Assembly: GCF_028640845.1 (NCBI RefSeq)
Contig: NC_080540.1
Coordinates: forward strand, 93,074,061-93,138,060
Source of the DNA: Ahaetulla prasina
Taxonomy: Eukaryota > Chordata > Lepidosauria > Squamata > Colubridae
DNA: 64,000 nucleotides
Reading direction: 5' to 3'
The position numbers and the translations under genes were made by a program. Under the pieces are notes generated by a model. The model was not told the DNA's origin. It searched no databases and saw only the letters and a list, made by a program, of their open reading frames with translations. Shown piece by piece: positions 1 through 9,250 of the stretch (the first letter of the stretch is position 1; each line of letters starts with the position of its first letter).

Positions 1-1541
1 GAAGCCTTCCTGACCCGCTGTTTTAGGTAATTATCGTCCGGTCTCCAACCCGCCGCGCGAAGGTTGTAGAGAGTATGGTGGCATATCAGTTTCCCCTGCA
101 CCTGGAGGAAACTGTCTATCTGGACCTGCTCCAGTCTGGCTTCCGCCCGGTTACAGCACTGAGACGGCTTTGGTCGCGTTGGTGGATGATCTCTGGAGGG
201 CCAGGGATAGGGGTTATTCCTCTGCCCTGGTCCTATTAGACCTCTCAGCGGCTTTTGATACCATCGACCATGGTATCCTGCTGCGCCGGTTGGAGGGATT
301 GGGAGTGGGAGGCACCGTTTATCGGTGGTTCTCCTCCTATCTCTCCGACCGTCGCAGACGGTGTTGACGGGCAGAGGTCACCCGCGCCTCACTTGTGGGG
401 TGCCGCGGGGGCCGATTCTCTCGCCCCTTCTGTTCAACATCTATATGAAGCCGCTGGGTGAGATCATCAGTGGCTTCGGTGTGAGGTACCAGCTGTACGC
501 TGATGACACCCAGCTGTACTTTTCCACACCGGGCCACCCCAATGAAGCTATCGAAGTGCTGTCCCGGTGTTTGGAAGCCGTACGGGTCTGGATGGGGAGA
601 AACAGGCTCAAGCTCAATCCCTCCAAGACGGAGTGGCTGTGGATGCCGGCATCCCGGTACAGTCAGCTGAGTCCGCGGCTGACTGTCGGGAGCGAGTCAT
701 TGGCCCCGATGGAGAGGGTGCGCAATTTGGGCGTTCTCCTGGATGAACGGCTGTCTTTTGAAGACCACTTGACGGCCGTCTCCAGGAGAGCTTTCCACCA
801 GGTCCGCCTGGTGCGCCAGTTGCGCCCCTTTCTAGACCGGGATGCCTTGTGCACAGTCACTCACGCCCTTGTGATGTCTCGTCTGGACTACTGCAATGCT
901 CTCTACATGGGGCTCCCCTTGAGGGGCATCCGGAGGCTACAGTTAGTCCAGAATGCAGCTGCGCGGGTGATAGAGGGAGCCCCTCGTGGCTCCCGAGTGA
1001 CACCTATCCTGCGCAGGCTGCACTGGCTACCTGTGGCCTTCCGGGTGCGCTTCAAGGTGTTGGTGAACGTCTTTAAAGCGCCCCATGGCATAGGGCCGGG
1101 TTACTTACGGGACCGCCTGCTGCTACCGAATACCTCTCACCGACCCGTGCGCTCTCACAGAGAGGGACTCCTCAGGGTGCCGTCGGCGCGACAGTGTCGT
1201 CTGGCGACACCCAGGGGAAGGGCCTTCTCTGTGGGGGCTCCCGCCCTCTGGAATGAACTCCCCCCAGGACTTCGTCAACTTCCGGACCTCCGAACCTTTC
1301 GCCGCGAGCTTAAAACCCACTTATTCATCTGCGCTGGACTGGGTTAGTTTTTTAAGTTTATGGGTTTTAATGGGTTTTAGTCCTAAATTTTAATCGTGGC
1401 CAATTTAATAAGTTTTTTAACTGTATTTTAATTGTATTTATAGTGTATTGTGTATTTTTACTTGGCTGTGAACCGCCCTGAGTCCTTCGGGAGAAGGGCG
1501 GTATACAAATTTAAATAATAAATAAATAAATAAATAAATAA
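1..1541 (+). mobile_element. CR1/L2-group LINE, 3' part with broken reverse transcriptase
   Basis: Non-LTR retrotransposon running in from the left edge. The translation shows reverse transcriptase motifs: LDLSAAFDTIDH near 240-275 and the catalytic YADDTQLY near 490-520. A long LINE C-terminal region follows ([36 protein letters not shown]) and stops near 1347. The 3' UTR ends in CCTGAGTCCTTCGGGAGAAG and an (AAATA)n-like tail at about 1515-1541. The frame before about 365 and the frame after it do not join, so the copy carries a frameshift and is probably dead. Shorter relatives with the same tail lie at 20777, 24590 and 54306. The superfamily is clear; the exact family (CR1, L2 or L3) cannot be fixed by eye. 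Confidence 0.85.
325..1347 (+). pseudogene. LINE reverse transcriptase fragment
   Basis: Open frame of about 340 codons covering the second half of the reverse transcriptase and the C-terminal region of the LINE at 1-1541. It holds the palm motif YADD (near codon 59) and LSPLLFNIY upstream of it. The N-terminal half is in another frame (170-367), and the endonuclease domain would lie off the left edge. It is a transposon relic, not a host gene; the first ATG of the frame has no special status. Confidence 0.8.
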
Positions 1542-2344
1542 AAACAATAGATGCTAAAGCACAGTGTCACATAGGATTTGTTATGGGCAAAGCAAAACTG
1601 ATTCCATATCCTGAACATAGTATACCCAGACTAGAACTTTGGCCTGCAGTATTAGCTGTTGAGCTAGCTGAACTTATTTCATCAGAAATGGACATTGAAC
1701 TTAAAGCTATCAAATTCTACACCAACAGCAAGGTAGTGCTAGGCTACATCTACAATGAGGCCAGGTGATTTTATGACTATGTTAACAAGAGTGGTAAGAA
1801 TTAGGAGATCTAGCTGCCCTATATAGTGGCACCATGTACCTACTGACCACAACCCCGCAGATCACGCTACAAGAGCTGTTGCTGCAAGTCACCTTAAAGA
1901 CACTACCTGGTTATTGGGGCCTACATTCTTGTGCAACACAGACTAGACTGTTTCTCATGTTGATACATTCAACCTGGTAGATGCAGACTCAGATGCTGAA
2001 GTCCGTCCTATAGTTCTTACTATACACTCTTTCGAACAGTGGCCTCGGAGGCTTGAATTGAATCACATAGATTTTGCAGATTCTTAGCCTGGAATTCAGT
2101 CATTCAGGTTATTATTTTCCTCACATAGCTCAGTCATTTAAAGGAGCCACATAGCAACTTCAAAGGCTGGCACAGTGACACCACTGCCAACACATATGTT
2201 TGGTAATAGAACATCAGCAATCTCAAAATATCATCATTTGCACTGTGCAGTATGAAACTCATGCACGATAAATTAACTGTATACTAAACAAAAGACTGAA
2301 GAAACTGTACCCGTTTCTTGATCAAAATGGCCTATTAAGAGAAG

Positions 2345-2818
2345 GTGGCTGCCTTAAGGAAGCAAAGGCAGAACCAGAGGAAAAAACCTCTGATAGTTCC
2401 TGGCAATCATCACAGTGCTTCTTTGATTGCGCTATACTATCACCACCAAGTTAAACATCAAGGACGACTATTTACAGAAGGAGCTATAAGAACTGCTGGT
2501 TTGTGTATAGTTGGTGCTAAAAGATGTGTGAATAGGGTAATCTTCAGGTGCATCACCTGTCGCTCCATGGTGGGTTGCAAATGCAGAAGAGGGCCAATCT
2601 TCCAGCCGACAGACTCAGCGCAAATCCTCCTTTCACTAATATGTGTTTTACTGGACATCTTTGGTCCTGGTCCCTGCACTAGAGGGTGTCAAGCAGGAGG
2701 TAAGCAGTGGGCCATCCTTTGCACCTCTATGATCATTAGAGTGATCCACATTGAAGTTATTGAGTCTATGGACACTTCTAGCTTCATAAATGCCCTCAGG
2801 AGTTTTATTGCTATCTAA
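2345..2818 (+). pseudogene. BEL/Pao integrase fragment
   Basis: Frame of 157 codons within the BEL/Pao relic. It carries the zinc-binding region (paired His near codons 32-33 and 38, CITC about 30 residues later) and the first part of the catalytic core (LLDIFGPG, then MIIRVIHIEVIES). It stops before the core continues: the following HSDRGTNFFGAGKEL-like stretch (about 2838-2880) is in another frame. A relic, with no evidence of expression. Confidence 0.75.
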
Positions 2819-2914
2819 GGTCCTGTAAAACACATACATTCAGACAGAGGCACCAACTTTTTTGGAGCAGGCAAAGAACTATGTGTTTCTTCAAATATTG
2901 ACGCCAACAGCTTA

Positions 2915-3024
2915 GAATAGAATAGAATAGAATAAAATAGAATAGAATAGAATTTTAGAGAGATATCTAAGAGATATCTTAGATATATTTAGATATCTTA
3001 GATATATTTAGAGAGATATCTAAG
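2915..3024. repeat. (AGAAT)n microsatellite and AT-rich inverted-repeat patch
   Basis: About eight AGAAT units (2918-2955, one altered) are followed by alternating AGATATCT and TTAGATATA words that fold on themselves. The patch interrupts the BEL/Pao pol relic. AGAAT is the complement of the ATTCT tails seen at 26986 and 38944, but no LINE sequence adjoins it here. Confidence 0.8.
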
Positions 3025-3039
3025 AGGCCAAAGGGGCAC

Positions 3040-3591
3040 ATGGACCTTCAACCCACCTCACTTTTCTCAAATGGGAGGGGCCTGGGAAAGAATGATAGGC
3101 ATAGCCTGCAGAACCCTTGGTTCTACCTTTCTAGAAGTAGGAGCTACTTCATAGGACTCACCTATGACACCCTGACAACCTTCATGGCAGAAGTATCAGC
3201 TATTATTAATGCCAGACCTCTAACTGCTGTCCCAAACGATGCAGAGACCCTTTCTTACTCACTCCAGCAACTCTCCTCACTCAGAAAACTGTAGCAGTCG
3301 GTGCTCCTTCTGGAGATTTTGGTAGCAAAGACCTATACTTGCACCAGTGGAGACAAGTACAGTCCTGCAAATATATTCTGGGACAGGTGGAAGAAACAGT
3401 GTATTTCCACCTTGCAGACTAGGAACAAATTGCAACTTGAGAGACCCAACTTGAAATCTGGTGATGTTATTCTTATAAAAGACTGCCAGTCCCAGAGGAA
3501 TGAATGCCCCCCAGGCTGCATCATGAAAACTCTCCCAAGTAAGGATGGGAGAGTCAGGAAAGTGGAAGTTCGTAAAAAGAACAGAGCTTAG
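3040..3591 (+). pseudogene. BEL/Pao integrase C-terminal fragments
   Basis: Two adjoining broken frames (3040-3294 and 3301-3591). The first has TYDTLTTFMAEVSAIINARP, typical of the end of the BEL integrase core. The second has SPANIFWDRWKKQ, DVILIKD and SKDGRVRKVEV, typical of the domain of unknown function after the BEL integrase. A stop and a frame change separate them. Confidence 0.75.
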
Positions 3592-3640
3592 TTGTTCTGC
3601 GGACCAGTTTCTGAACTGGTTTTGCTGTTACCACCTGAAG

Positions 3641-4171
3641 ACTCAAATAGGGAGCGTCATGCCACAACATATAACTTTATGTATTGTTTCTGCTCTCTAG
3701 CCCCTACTAGAGGCAGAGAGACAAATGTGCCCCAACTACATTGTTTGAAACTGAAGCCACCCATTTACCCATCAGCCTGCACTCTCGAACCAAGTGCACG
3801 CTGGGAAGCAAGACTCCATTTCCTTTAGAATTTGGAGAAGGAAACACAAAGAAGGAGCCATCTTAATCTGTGGCATATGGTCATCCAAGGACAAACACAT
3901 TCCACACTGGTGAGATTCAAACTGTTTCACTGGTGAGATTCAAACTGCTTGTATTTATTAATTGTTATGTTCAGCAGTAACTTAATACTGTCTATCTTAC
4001 ATTTGATTCTTACTGTATGTATCCCAATTTTCCTCAATTTCACCATATTCTGTTCTCCCAGTAAAGCATTCAGATCTACACACATGGTCCCTTTTATTGG
4101 ATTTAGCTGCATGTTGAGCTGCATACAGACTAACGTGTAATGGGGACAGAACAGGGGTCATGTAGGGCAGG
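3641..4171. other. Intergenic stretch, nothing firm
   Basis: Between the BEL/Pao relic and the next repeat. The first 250 bases may belong to the 3' end or LTR of the BEL element, but no repeat partner for an LTR was seen. No exon-like or RNA-gene signal was recognised. Confidence 0.4.
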
Positions 4172-4360
4172 GATGGGTTCCAAATTTTTTTACTACTGGT
4201 TCTGTGGGCATGGCTTATTTGGTGGGCGTGGCTTGGTGGTCATGTGACTGGGTGGGTGTGACCAACTTGAAGTCACTCAGGGCAAGATGGGGCGGTACCT
4301 TGCTGTGAGTGACATCAAGTTGGCCACACCCACTCAGTCACATGACCAATGCTGCAGAGA
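4172..4360 (+). repeat. Squamate dispersed repeat with GGGCGTGGCTTGG motif and long palindrome
   Basis: The stretch with ACTACTGGTTCTGTGGGC and GGTGGGCGTGGCTTGGTGG matches, in reverse complement, the element at 55311-55556. It also contains a hairpin-forming inverted repeat (4238-4278 with 4307-4347). Family name uncertain; the recurrence inside this window shows it is a dispersed repeat. Confidence 0.65.
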
Positions 4361-4439
4361 CAGGGCGATTTCTCCTGGGGGACAGCCAGAGCTTTGCCGC
4401 CTCCTCTTTTCCTCAGAGGAGCTGCCTCCAAGTCATTGC

Positions 4440-4602
4440 GAAGGGACACACACACACACACAAAACACAACAGACTCACACACAATGTAAAAGCAGCCTG
4501 CACTTCACCCAAAATGGCCCCTGCAACAAGCAGGAACTTCACACAGCCACAAAAAGCTCAAAAACCAACTTTCACACTTTACACACAAACACCAAACTGA
4601 CT

Positions 4603-4640
<38 letters not shown>
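4440..4640. repeat. CA-rich microsatellite cluster
   Basis: Two (CA)n runs, about 4444-4463 and 4604-4638, with CA-rich sequence between. Several open frames here are simple-sequence artefacts. Confidence 0.9.
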
Positions 4641-6499
4641 GCCATATACAGCTTTGTGAGATTTTGTGTGTTTGTGTAGTTAGAGTGAAACACTACAGAA
4701 ACACACCAAATCTCAGAAAGCTGCACAAATATTTTATTTTATTATTTTATTTTATTTATATTTTTTAGATCAGGGGTCTCCAACATGTTTTTCTTTTAGC
4801 CAAGGTCGTTTCTTTTGGTATGCCAGAACTTGCCTTTTCAGCAACCACACAATAGAAAGAGTATTCTGAAAGTCCTTGACACTTGCAACTTTCAAGAAAG
4901 ATATTAACCTAGCTAGGAAAAAATAATATAATCCATAAATTTATCACTTGCAGAATGCTATCAAGAAGCAACGTTTTCTATTATTCAAACATCACATGCA
5001 ATCAATGTATTTTGTTTGATCATTTACTTACTGACATATCACATATACTGGAAGTTATGTATCATTTGTTTCTGTACCCTATAAAAAGACTTGAACTCCA
5101 CTCCTCCCCAATAAATGTTTTTTGCTTTGTGTGAATTACTTGGCGATTCTTATTTTGAGGAAGCAAAGAAGCCCCTTTGAAATGGTAAAATTTTCTCTTC
5201 CCAAATTCAGGGAATTGATCTTCAGTTCCGTGCACCCTTGGGATGCCTGAATTTTGAGGCAGCACCAGGACTAAATTTATGGACTTGCATGTTGATATGG
5301 GATGAGTTATAGAAGAGATATTTCACCCTCATAAAGGGTGAAGTTATCAAATTTGTTTTTACTTTTTGTGATTAAGATTGGAAGTCACTTCTATACTGAT
5401 ATATATTTTTCTTTTTCTTACTTCTTTGCACTTTTTATTCTTTTTCTTTTTAAAAACTGATCTGCTTTATGACCTATCAGGAGAAAATGCTGGTGGCATC
5501 CCATTTTTGTGAAAGAAGACAGAGGCTAATTAGTATATATATTACTGTTGACCAGCTTTTCCTCAGAAGCTAGACTTTCATCTACTGCCTTGTTGAAACT
5601 GATTAAAAAGATGCCTAAAATCACTTTGTGCGAGATGGATGAATATATAAATTTGACGATAACATAAATAAAATGGAGTTCTCCTGCAGGATATTTAGGA
5701 ATTGATCAGTTGATGCCATATACTCAATGCATATATTGAGTAATGAATAGTTTTCTTGTACTGGATTATTTTTTTGTTCCGATACTCCTTTGTAAATTTG
5801 AAACTACTATCCTTCCTTTGAAACTTCTAAGGTTTCAGTGTTGTAAGCTACTAAAGTGTCAGATTTGGCAGCACGCAACTAAAATAAAGTTCCTAATTGA
5901 GGGCATTGGAATTTTCTGCTTTATGCATGAATAGAAGATAAAATTGTAATTAATGTTGCAAACAAACTTCCTTCACTATAAATACAATCTTAATCTGAAA
6001 TATAAACTAATCTAACAATTTAGATAAATAACAATTATCTAATAATTTAGATAAATTACGGATAGACAAGTGAAACATTTACTATCTTTATCTATATTTC
6101 TTGACATGACTGGAATAAATCTACAATACACAAGTATAAAAACTGTAGTAGAGAAACACTATTAGATAAGCTTTTATTAGCTTCAATATTCTGAAGTATT
6201 GCAAAGGAAGTATCTTTTTCAATATGTAATTTCCAGATAGACAAACTACTTTTTTCCTTTCTTTTCTCCCTCTAAATTTTGGGAGTCTTTCTTTACCCTA
6301 AATTTTGAGAGATTATTTCTTCACCCTTGGGAAGAGAATATGTATGCTTGTCAAATTCTACCACTCTAGTTGGGAAAGATCCAGCTGTATTCCTCCCGCC
6401 TCTTCCACCCCAAAGGAATTATTTTTTCCGAAAAACTGAACAATAGTTGTATGTTATGTATGTTTTAGCTGATCTAATACAGGCACGGCCTTAATATAG
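4641..6499. other. Intergenic AT-rich stretch upstream of HNRNPA0
   Basis: AT-rich unique-looking DNA with no recognised gene. A short run near 4773 (CAGGGGTCTCCAACATG) looks like one end of a hAT-type MITE without a matching other end nearby. Nothing else could be named. Confidence 0.4.
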
Positions 6500-7298
6500 A
6501 TTTTTTGGTCAATGCAGGTGCCTTCGCTTTCATTCGTGCTCAAGCTTGCTCTCATAAATCTTGCTCGGAAGGAGCCTAGGGAAATGCAGAACGCGACATC
6601 ACATAACGGCCAAACGAGCTCAATCTTTCAAATAAGCCTCGTTATCTTCATTGCGCTATCAACCCCGCCCAAGGGAGAAGGGATCTCTCCAAGAGAAAGC
6701 GCGCGCTTACAAACGGGACAGCCTATTGGCTGAGTGCCTTTGGGCATGGGCTTATCGGAGTGGCTTTTGTCTCCTTTGGACTTCGGCTCAGTACGTAACC
6801 GCTTGTTTCATGCGCGGCTGCTTAAAAGCAGAAATGTGATAGGTTCCTTCTGGACGTCAATTAAAGGATTCGTTCCACCTCATACTTTTTAAAATGCGCC
6901 TCGTCGCTCGGACGGGAAAGTTGATTGGTTTTGGGATCTATCATTCAGTAGTAACGTAAGAGGGTAATGGCGGACGGTTGTTGGCTCAGTCGGTACTCCA
7001 GGAAAGGAGGTGTGTCTCGCACTGCCACGGAAGGCGGGCCCTTTGGCGTTTCCTTTGTGTGTGGGCACCAGTGGCTGGCTGCGAGCGCGCCTGAGGAGGA
7101 GTAGAAATCGCAGACGCCATTTTGTACGTTTCCTTTCCCCACCCCCTTTCCCCGTTCTCTGCCGGTGGACCTGGGCCGACCTGTCCCACGACCAACATTG
7201 CCTCGTAGGGCTTGACGATTTTTATCCGGCGGCAGCTGCCCCCTACCGGCAGCAACAGCAGCGAGGAGGAGGAGGCGTGTGACGGCCGCGGCTCCGGC
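6500..7298 (+). promoter_or_regulatory. HNRNPA0: HNRNPA0 CpG-rich promoter and 5' leader
   Basis: GC and CpG content rise sharply just before the HNRNPA0 start. Two inverted CCAAT boxes (ATTGG) are visible at 6725-6729 and 6924-6928, and a near-CRE (GACGTCA) at 6853-6859. No TATA box was seen, as expected for a broadly expressed CpG-island gene. The transcription start cannot be placed exactly; it probably lies between about 6940 and 7150. The coding frame stays open 29 codons upstream of the ATG (back to 7212) but contains no ATG there, so this part is taken as untranslated. Confidence 0.7.
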
Positions 7299-8222
7299 AT
7301 GGAAAACTCCCAGCTTTGTAAGCTGTTCATTGGCGGCCTGAATGTGCAGACGACGGAAGCTGGGCTGCGAGAATACTTCGAGGCCTACGGGACCCTAACC
7401 GACTGTGTGGTTGTGCTCAACCCGCAAACGAAGCGCTCCCGATGCTTCGGTTTTGTCACATATTCGGTTGTGGAAGAAGCCGATGCCGCCATGGCTGCCT
7501 CCCCGCACGCTGTCGACGGCAACGTGGTGGAGCTGAAGCGGGCCGTTTCCCGCGAGGATTCCGCCCGGCCTGGCGCCCACGCGAAAGTGAAGAAACTCTT
7601 CGTCGGAGGCCTCAAGGGGGATTTGGGGGAGAACGACCTAGTTGAGCACTTCAGTCAGTTCGGCCCCGTGGAAAAGGCCGAGATCATCTCCAACAAGCAG
7701 AGCGGCAAGAAGCGGGGCTTCGGCTTCGTCTACTTTCAGAATCACGACGCCGCTGACAAGGCGGCCGTGGTTAAATTCCACCCCATCCAGGGCCACCGGG
7801 TGGAGGTCAAGAAGGCCGTGCCGAGAGAAGACATTCAAGCAGGAGGCGGCGGCGGCGGCTCTTCCAGGTCGAGTTGGGGCGGACGGGGAAGAGGAAGAGG
7901 CGGAGGTGCCGGCAACCGGGACCACAACGGTCTCTCCAAAGGAGGTGGCGGTGGCTATAACAGTTACGGAGGCTACGGAGGAGGCGGCGGCGGCGGCTAC
8001 GGCTCGTACGGTGGCGGCTCTTACGGCGGAGGTGGCAGCGGCGGCGACTATGGCAACGGGTACGGCGGCTTCGGCAGCTACAGCCAGCACCAGTCGTCCT
8101 ACGGCCCTATGAAGAGCGGCGGTGCGGGTGGAGGCGGTGGCGGCAGCTGGGGCCCCCGCAGTAACAGTGGACCATACAGAGGCGGTTATGGCGGGGGAGG
8201 TTATGGAGGCGGCTCTTTCTAA
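7299..8222 (+). CDS. HNRNPA0: Heterogeneous nuclear ribonucleoprotein A0
   Basis: Intronless 307-codon gene for an hnRNP A/B-type RNA-binding protein. In mammals it binds AU-rich 3' UTR elements and acts downstream of p38/MK2 in stabilising cytokine mRNAs; it is mainly nuclear. RRM1 (about residues 7-86) has RNP2 LFIGGL (9-14) and RNP1 RCFGFVTY (48-55). RRM2 (about 98-175) has RNP2 LFVGGL (100-105) and RNP1 RGFGFVYF (139-146). The tail from about 181 is glycine-rich with YGGYGG-type repeats and an RGRGRG stretch, and ends GGYGGGSF. Ser84 in the KRAVSRED context matches the MK2 site described for the mammalian protein. The start is the ATG of [14 protein letters not shown], the conserved N terminus. 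Mammalian HNRNPA0 is also a single-exon gene, so this is the true locus rather than a retrocopy: it has a CpG promoter, an intact frame and KLHL3 next door. Confidence 0.97.
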   Translation: MENSQLCKLFIGGLNVQTTEAGLREYFEAYGTLTDCVVVLNPQTKRSRCFGFVTYSVVEEADAAMAASPHAVDGNVVELKRAVSREDSARPGAHAKVKKLFVGGLKGDLGENDLVEHFSQFGPVEKAEIISNKQSGKKRGFGFVYFQNHDAADKAAVVKFHPIQGHRVEVKKAVPREDIQAGGGGGGSSRSSWGGRGRGRGGGAGNRDHNGLSKGGGGGYNSYGGYGGGGGGGYGSYGGGSYGGGGSGGDYGNGYGGFGSYSQHQSSYGPMKSGGAGGGGGGSWGPRSNSGPYRGGYGGGGYGGGSF

Positions 8223-9250
8223 GCGGGAATTCCCACCGATCCTTCTGGGGGACGTTAGTTTTGTCTGCATGGAGTATGCTCTCCGTTTGTACCGGGCCAG
8301 GCCAGGCTTTCAATACTTCCCCTACACTTCGCCTAAAGGCACCTTCATACAAAAAGGTTCCAGTGATGCGAAGCAGATCTCGAATGTTCCTGGTGGGGTC
8401 GCTCTGCTGCCTGTGTCACTTTCTTGAAGATGTACTGGGTCTTTTCACACAACGATTTTGTGTTAGTCATTGATGGACTCTATTTTTTTATTGCTTGGAC
8501 ATTAGTCGTTTTTTATACTAGGAACAAGATATTGTTTTAATTTTGGTTTATTTGGGGTTGGGAGGGAAAGTCATGATTCTGAAGTAAAACTTGGGAGGGA
8601 AAGGGATTAACTTTGTAAGGACTTGGAATATCTACACATTTTTTTCTACAATGATTCCATGGCTGTAAAAGGGGTTAAATCGTTTTTACATTTTTATTTT
8701 TTAAATAAATCATTGTGTTCATTGACCTTTACATGTCTTTTTTCCTAGGGTTCATTCAGTACATTTCAAACAAAAGTTTTTTAAGCCAGTAAAACTTACT
8801 GATGCTTGAGCTACATGTGTTAAAAAAAGATTGCTTTATTTCAAGAGCCCAGCTCTTGCTGCCTCACTACATTGGTTTTCTTACTGCTAAAGAGTTTGTG
8901 CCAGTTTTTGAAATATGTTGGTGGATGAAGTTGGTTAAAATACCTTATTTTACATCCACAGTTTTGCAGTTGGGCATTTGCCTTGCAAACACAGTTGCTC
9001 TGTTCTTTTATATAGGGAGTTATTCATAAAAATGTTCTAACACATTTAAAGCATGTGCTTTTTTTATATATACATGTTCAAAATGTCAGATTTCTTAGTT
9101 TCACATTGTGTTATTTATTGGCTTGTCTGTAACAATCCATTTTTAAAGGGGAGAATGATTTCCCTTATAAATATTTTGTTTGCATAGTGAAGTCATTTCA
9201 ATTGGATACTATCTTAATTGTTCTTATTAAAAACGCGAAGTATTAAATAG
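8223..9250 (+). other. HNRNPA0: HNRNPA0 3' UTR
   Basis: AT-rich, repeat-free sequence directly after the stop. A strong poly(A) signal AATAAA at 8704-8709 is followed by a T/GT-rich stretch, suggesting a 3' UTR of about 0.5 kb. More AATAAA words at 9365, 9467, 9637, 9973 and 10806 could serve longer forms. The extent is inferred. Confidence 0.6.
8704..8709 (+). terminator. HNRNPA0: Candidate HNRNPA0 poly(A) signal
   Basis: AATAAA about 480 bases after the HNRNPA0 stop, followed by TGTGTTC and T-rich sequence within 40 bases, the usual layout of a cleavage site. Alternatives further downstream exist. Confidence 0.55.

Larger units (their letters stand above)
1560..3640 (+). mobile_element. 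Degenerate BEL/Pao LTR retrotransposon (pol: RNase H, integrase)
   Basis: A chain of broken frames in BEL/Pao pol order. At 1583-1767 a segment with SIPRLELWPAVLAVELAEL and NSKVVLGYI resembles the BEL RNase H region. At 2345-2818 there is an HHCC-type zinc-binding segment (H..H near HHQVKHQG, then CITC) and an integrase core start (DIFGPG, IHIEVIES). At 3160-3290 INARPLTAVPND follows. At 3301-3640 SPANIFWDRWKKQ, LKSGDVILIKD and PSKDGRVRKVEV form the C-terminal region. Stops, frameshifts and an AGAAT repeat with an AT-rich insert (2915-3024) interrupt it. I could not delimit LTRs, gag or protease. Clearly non-functional. Confidence 0.82.

Noticed and set aside
2918..2955. Antisense Snake1-like LINE signalled by (AGAAT)n
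   Set aside because: The bases after the repeat do not match the complement of the LINE 3' end (no TTTTTATTGGCC), so it is only a microsatellite.
4309..4659. 116-codon frame rich in HTHTH
   Set aside because: Created by the CA microsatellite.
7212..7298. 29-codon N-terminal extension of HNRNPA0
   Set aside because: The frame is open but has no ATG before 7299, and the conserved family start is [14 protein letters not shown].
7638..8270. 210-codon antisense frame over HNRNPA0
   Set aside because: It mirrors the GC-rich glycine-repeat coding sequence; alanine- and threonine-rich low-complexity product with no independent support.
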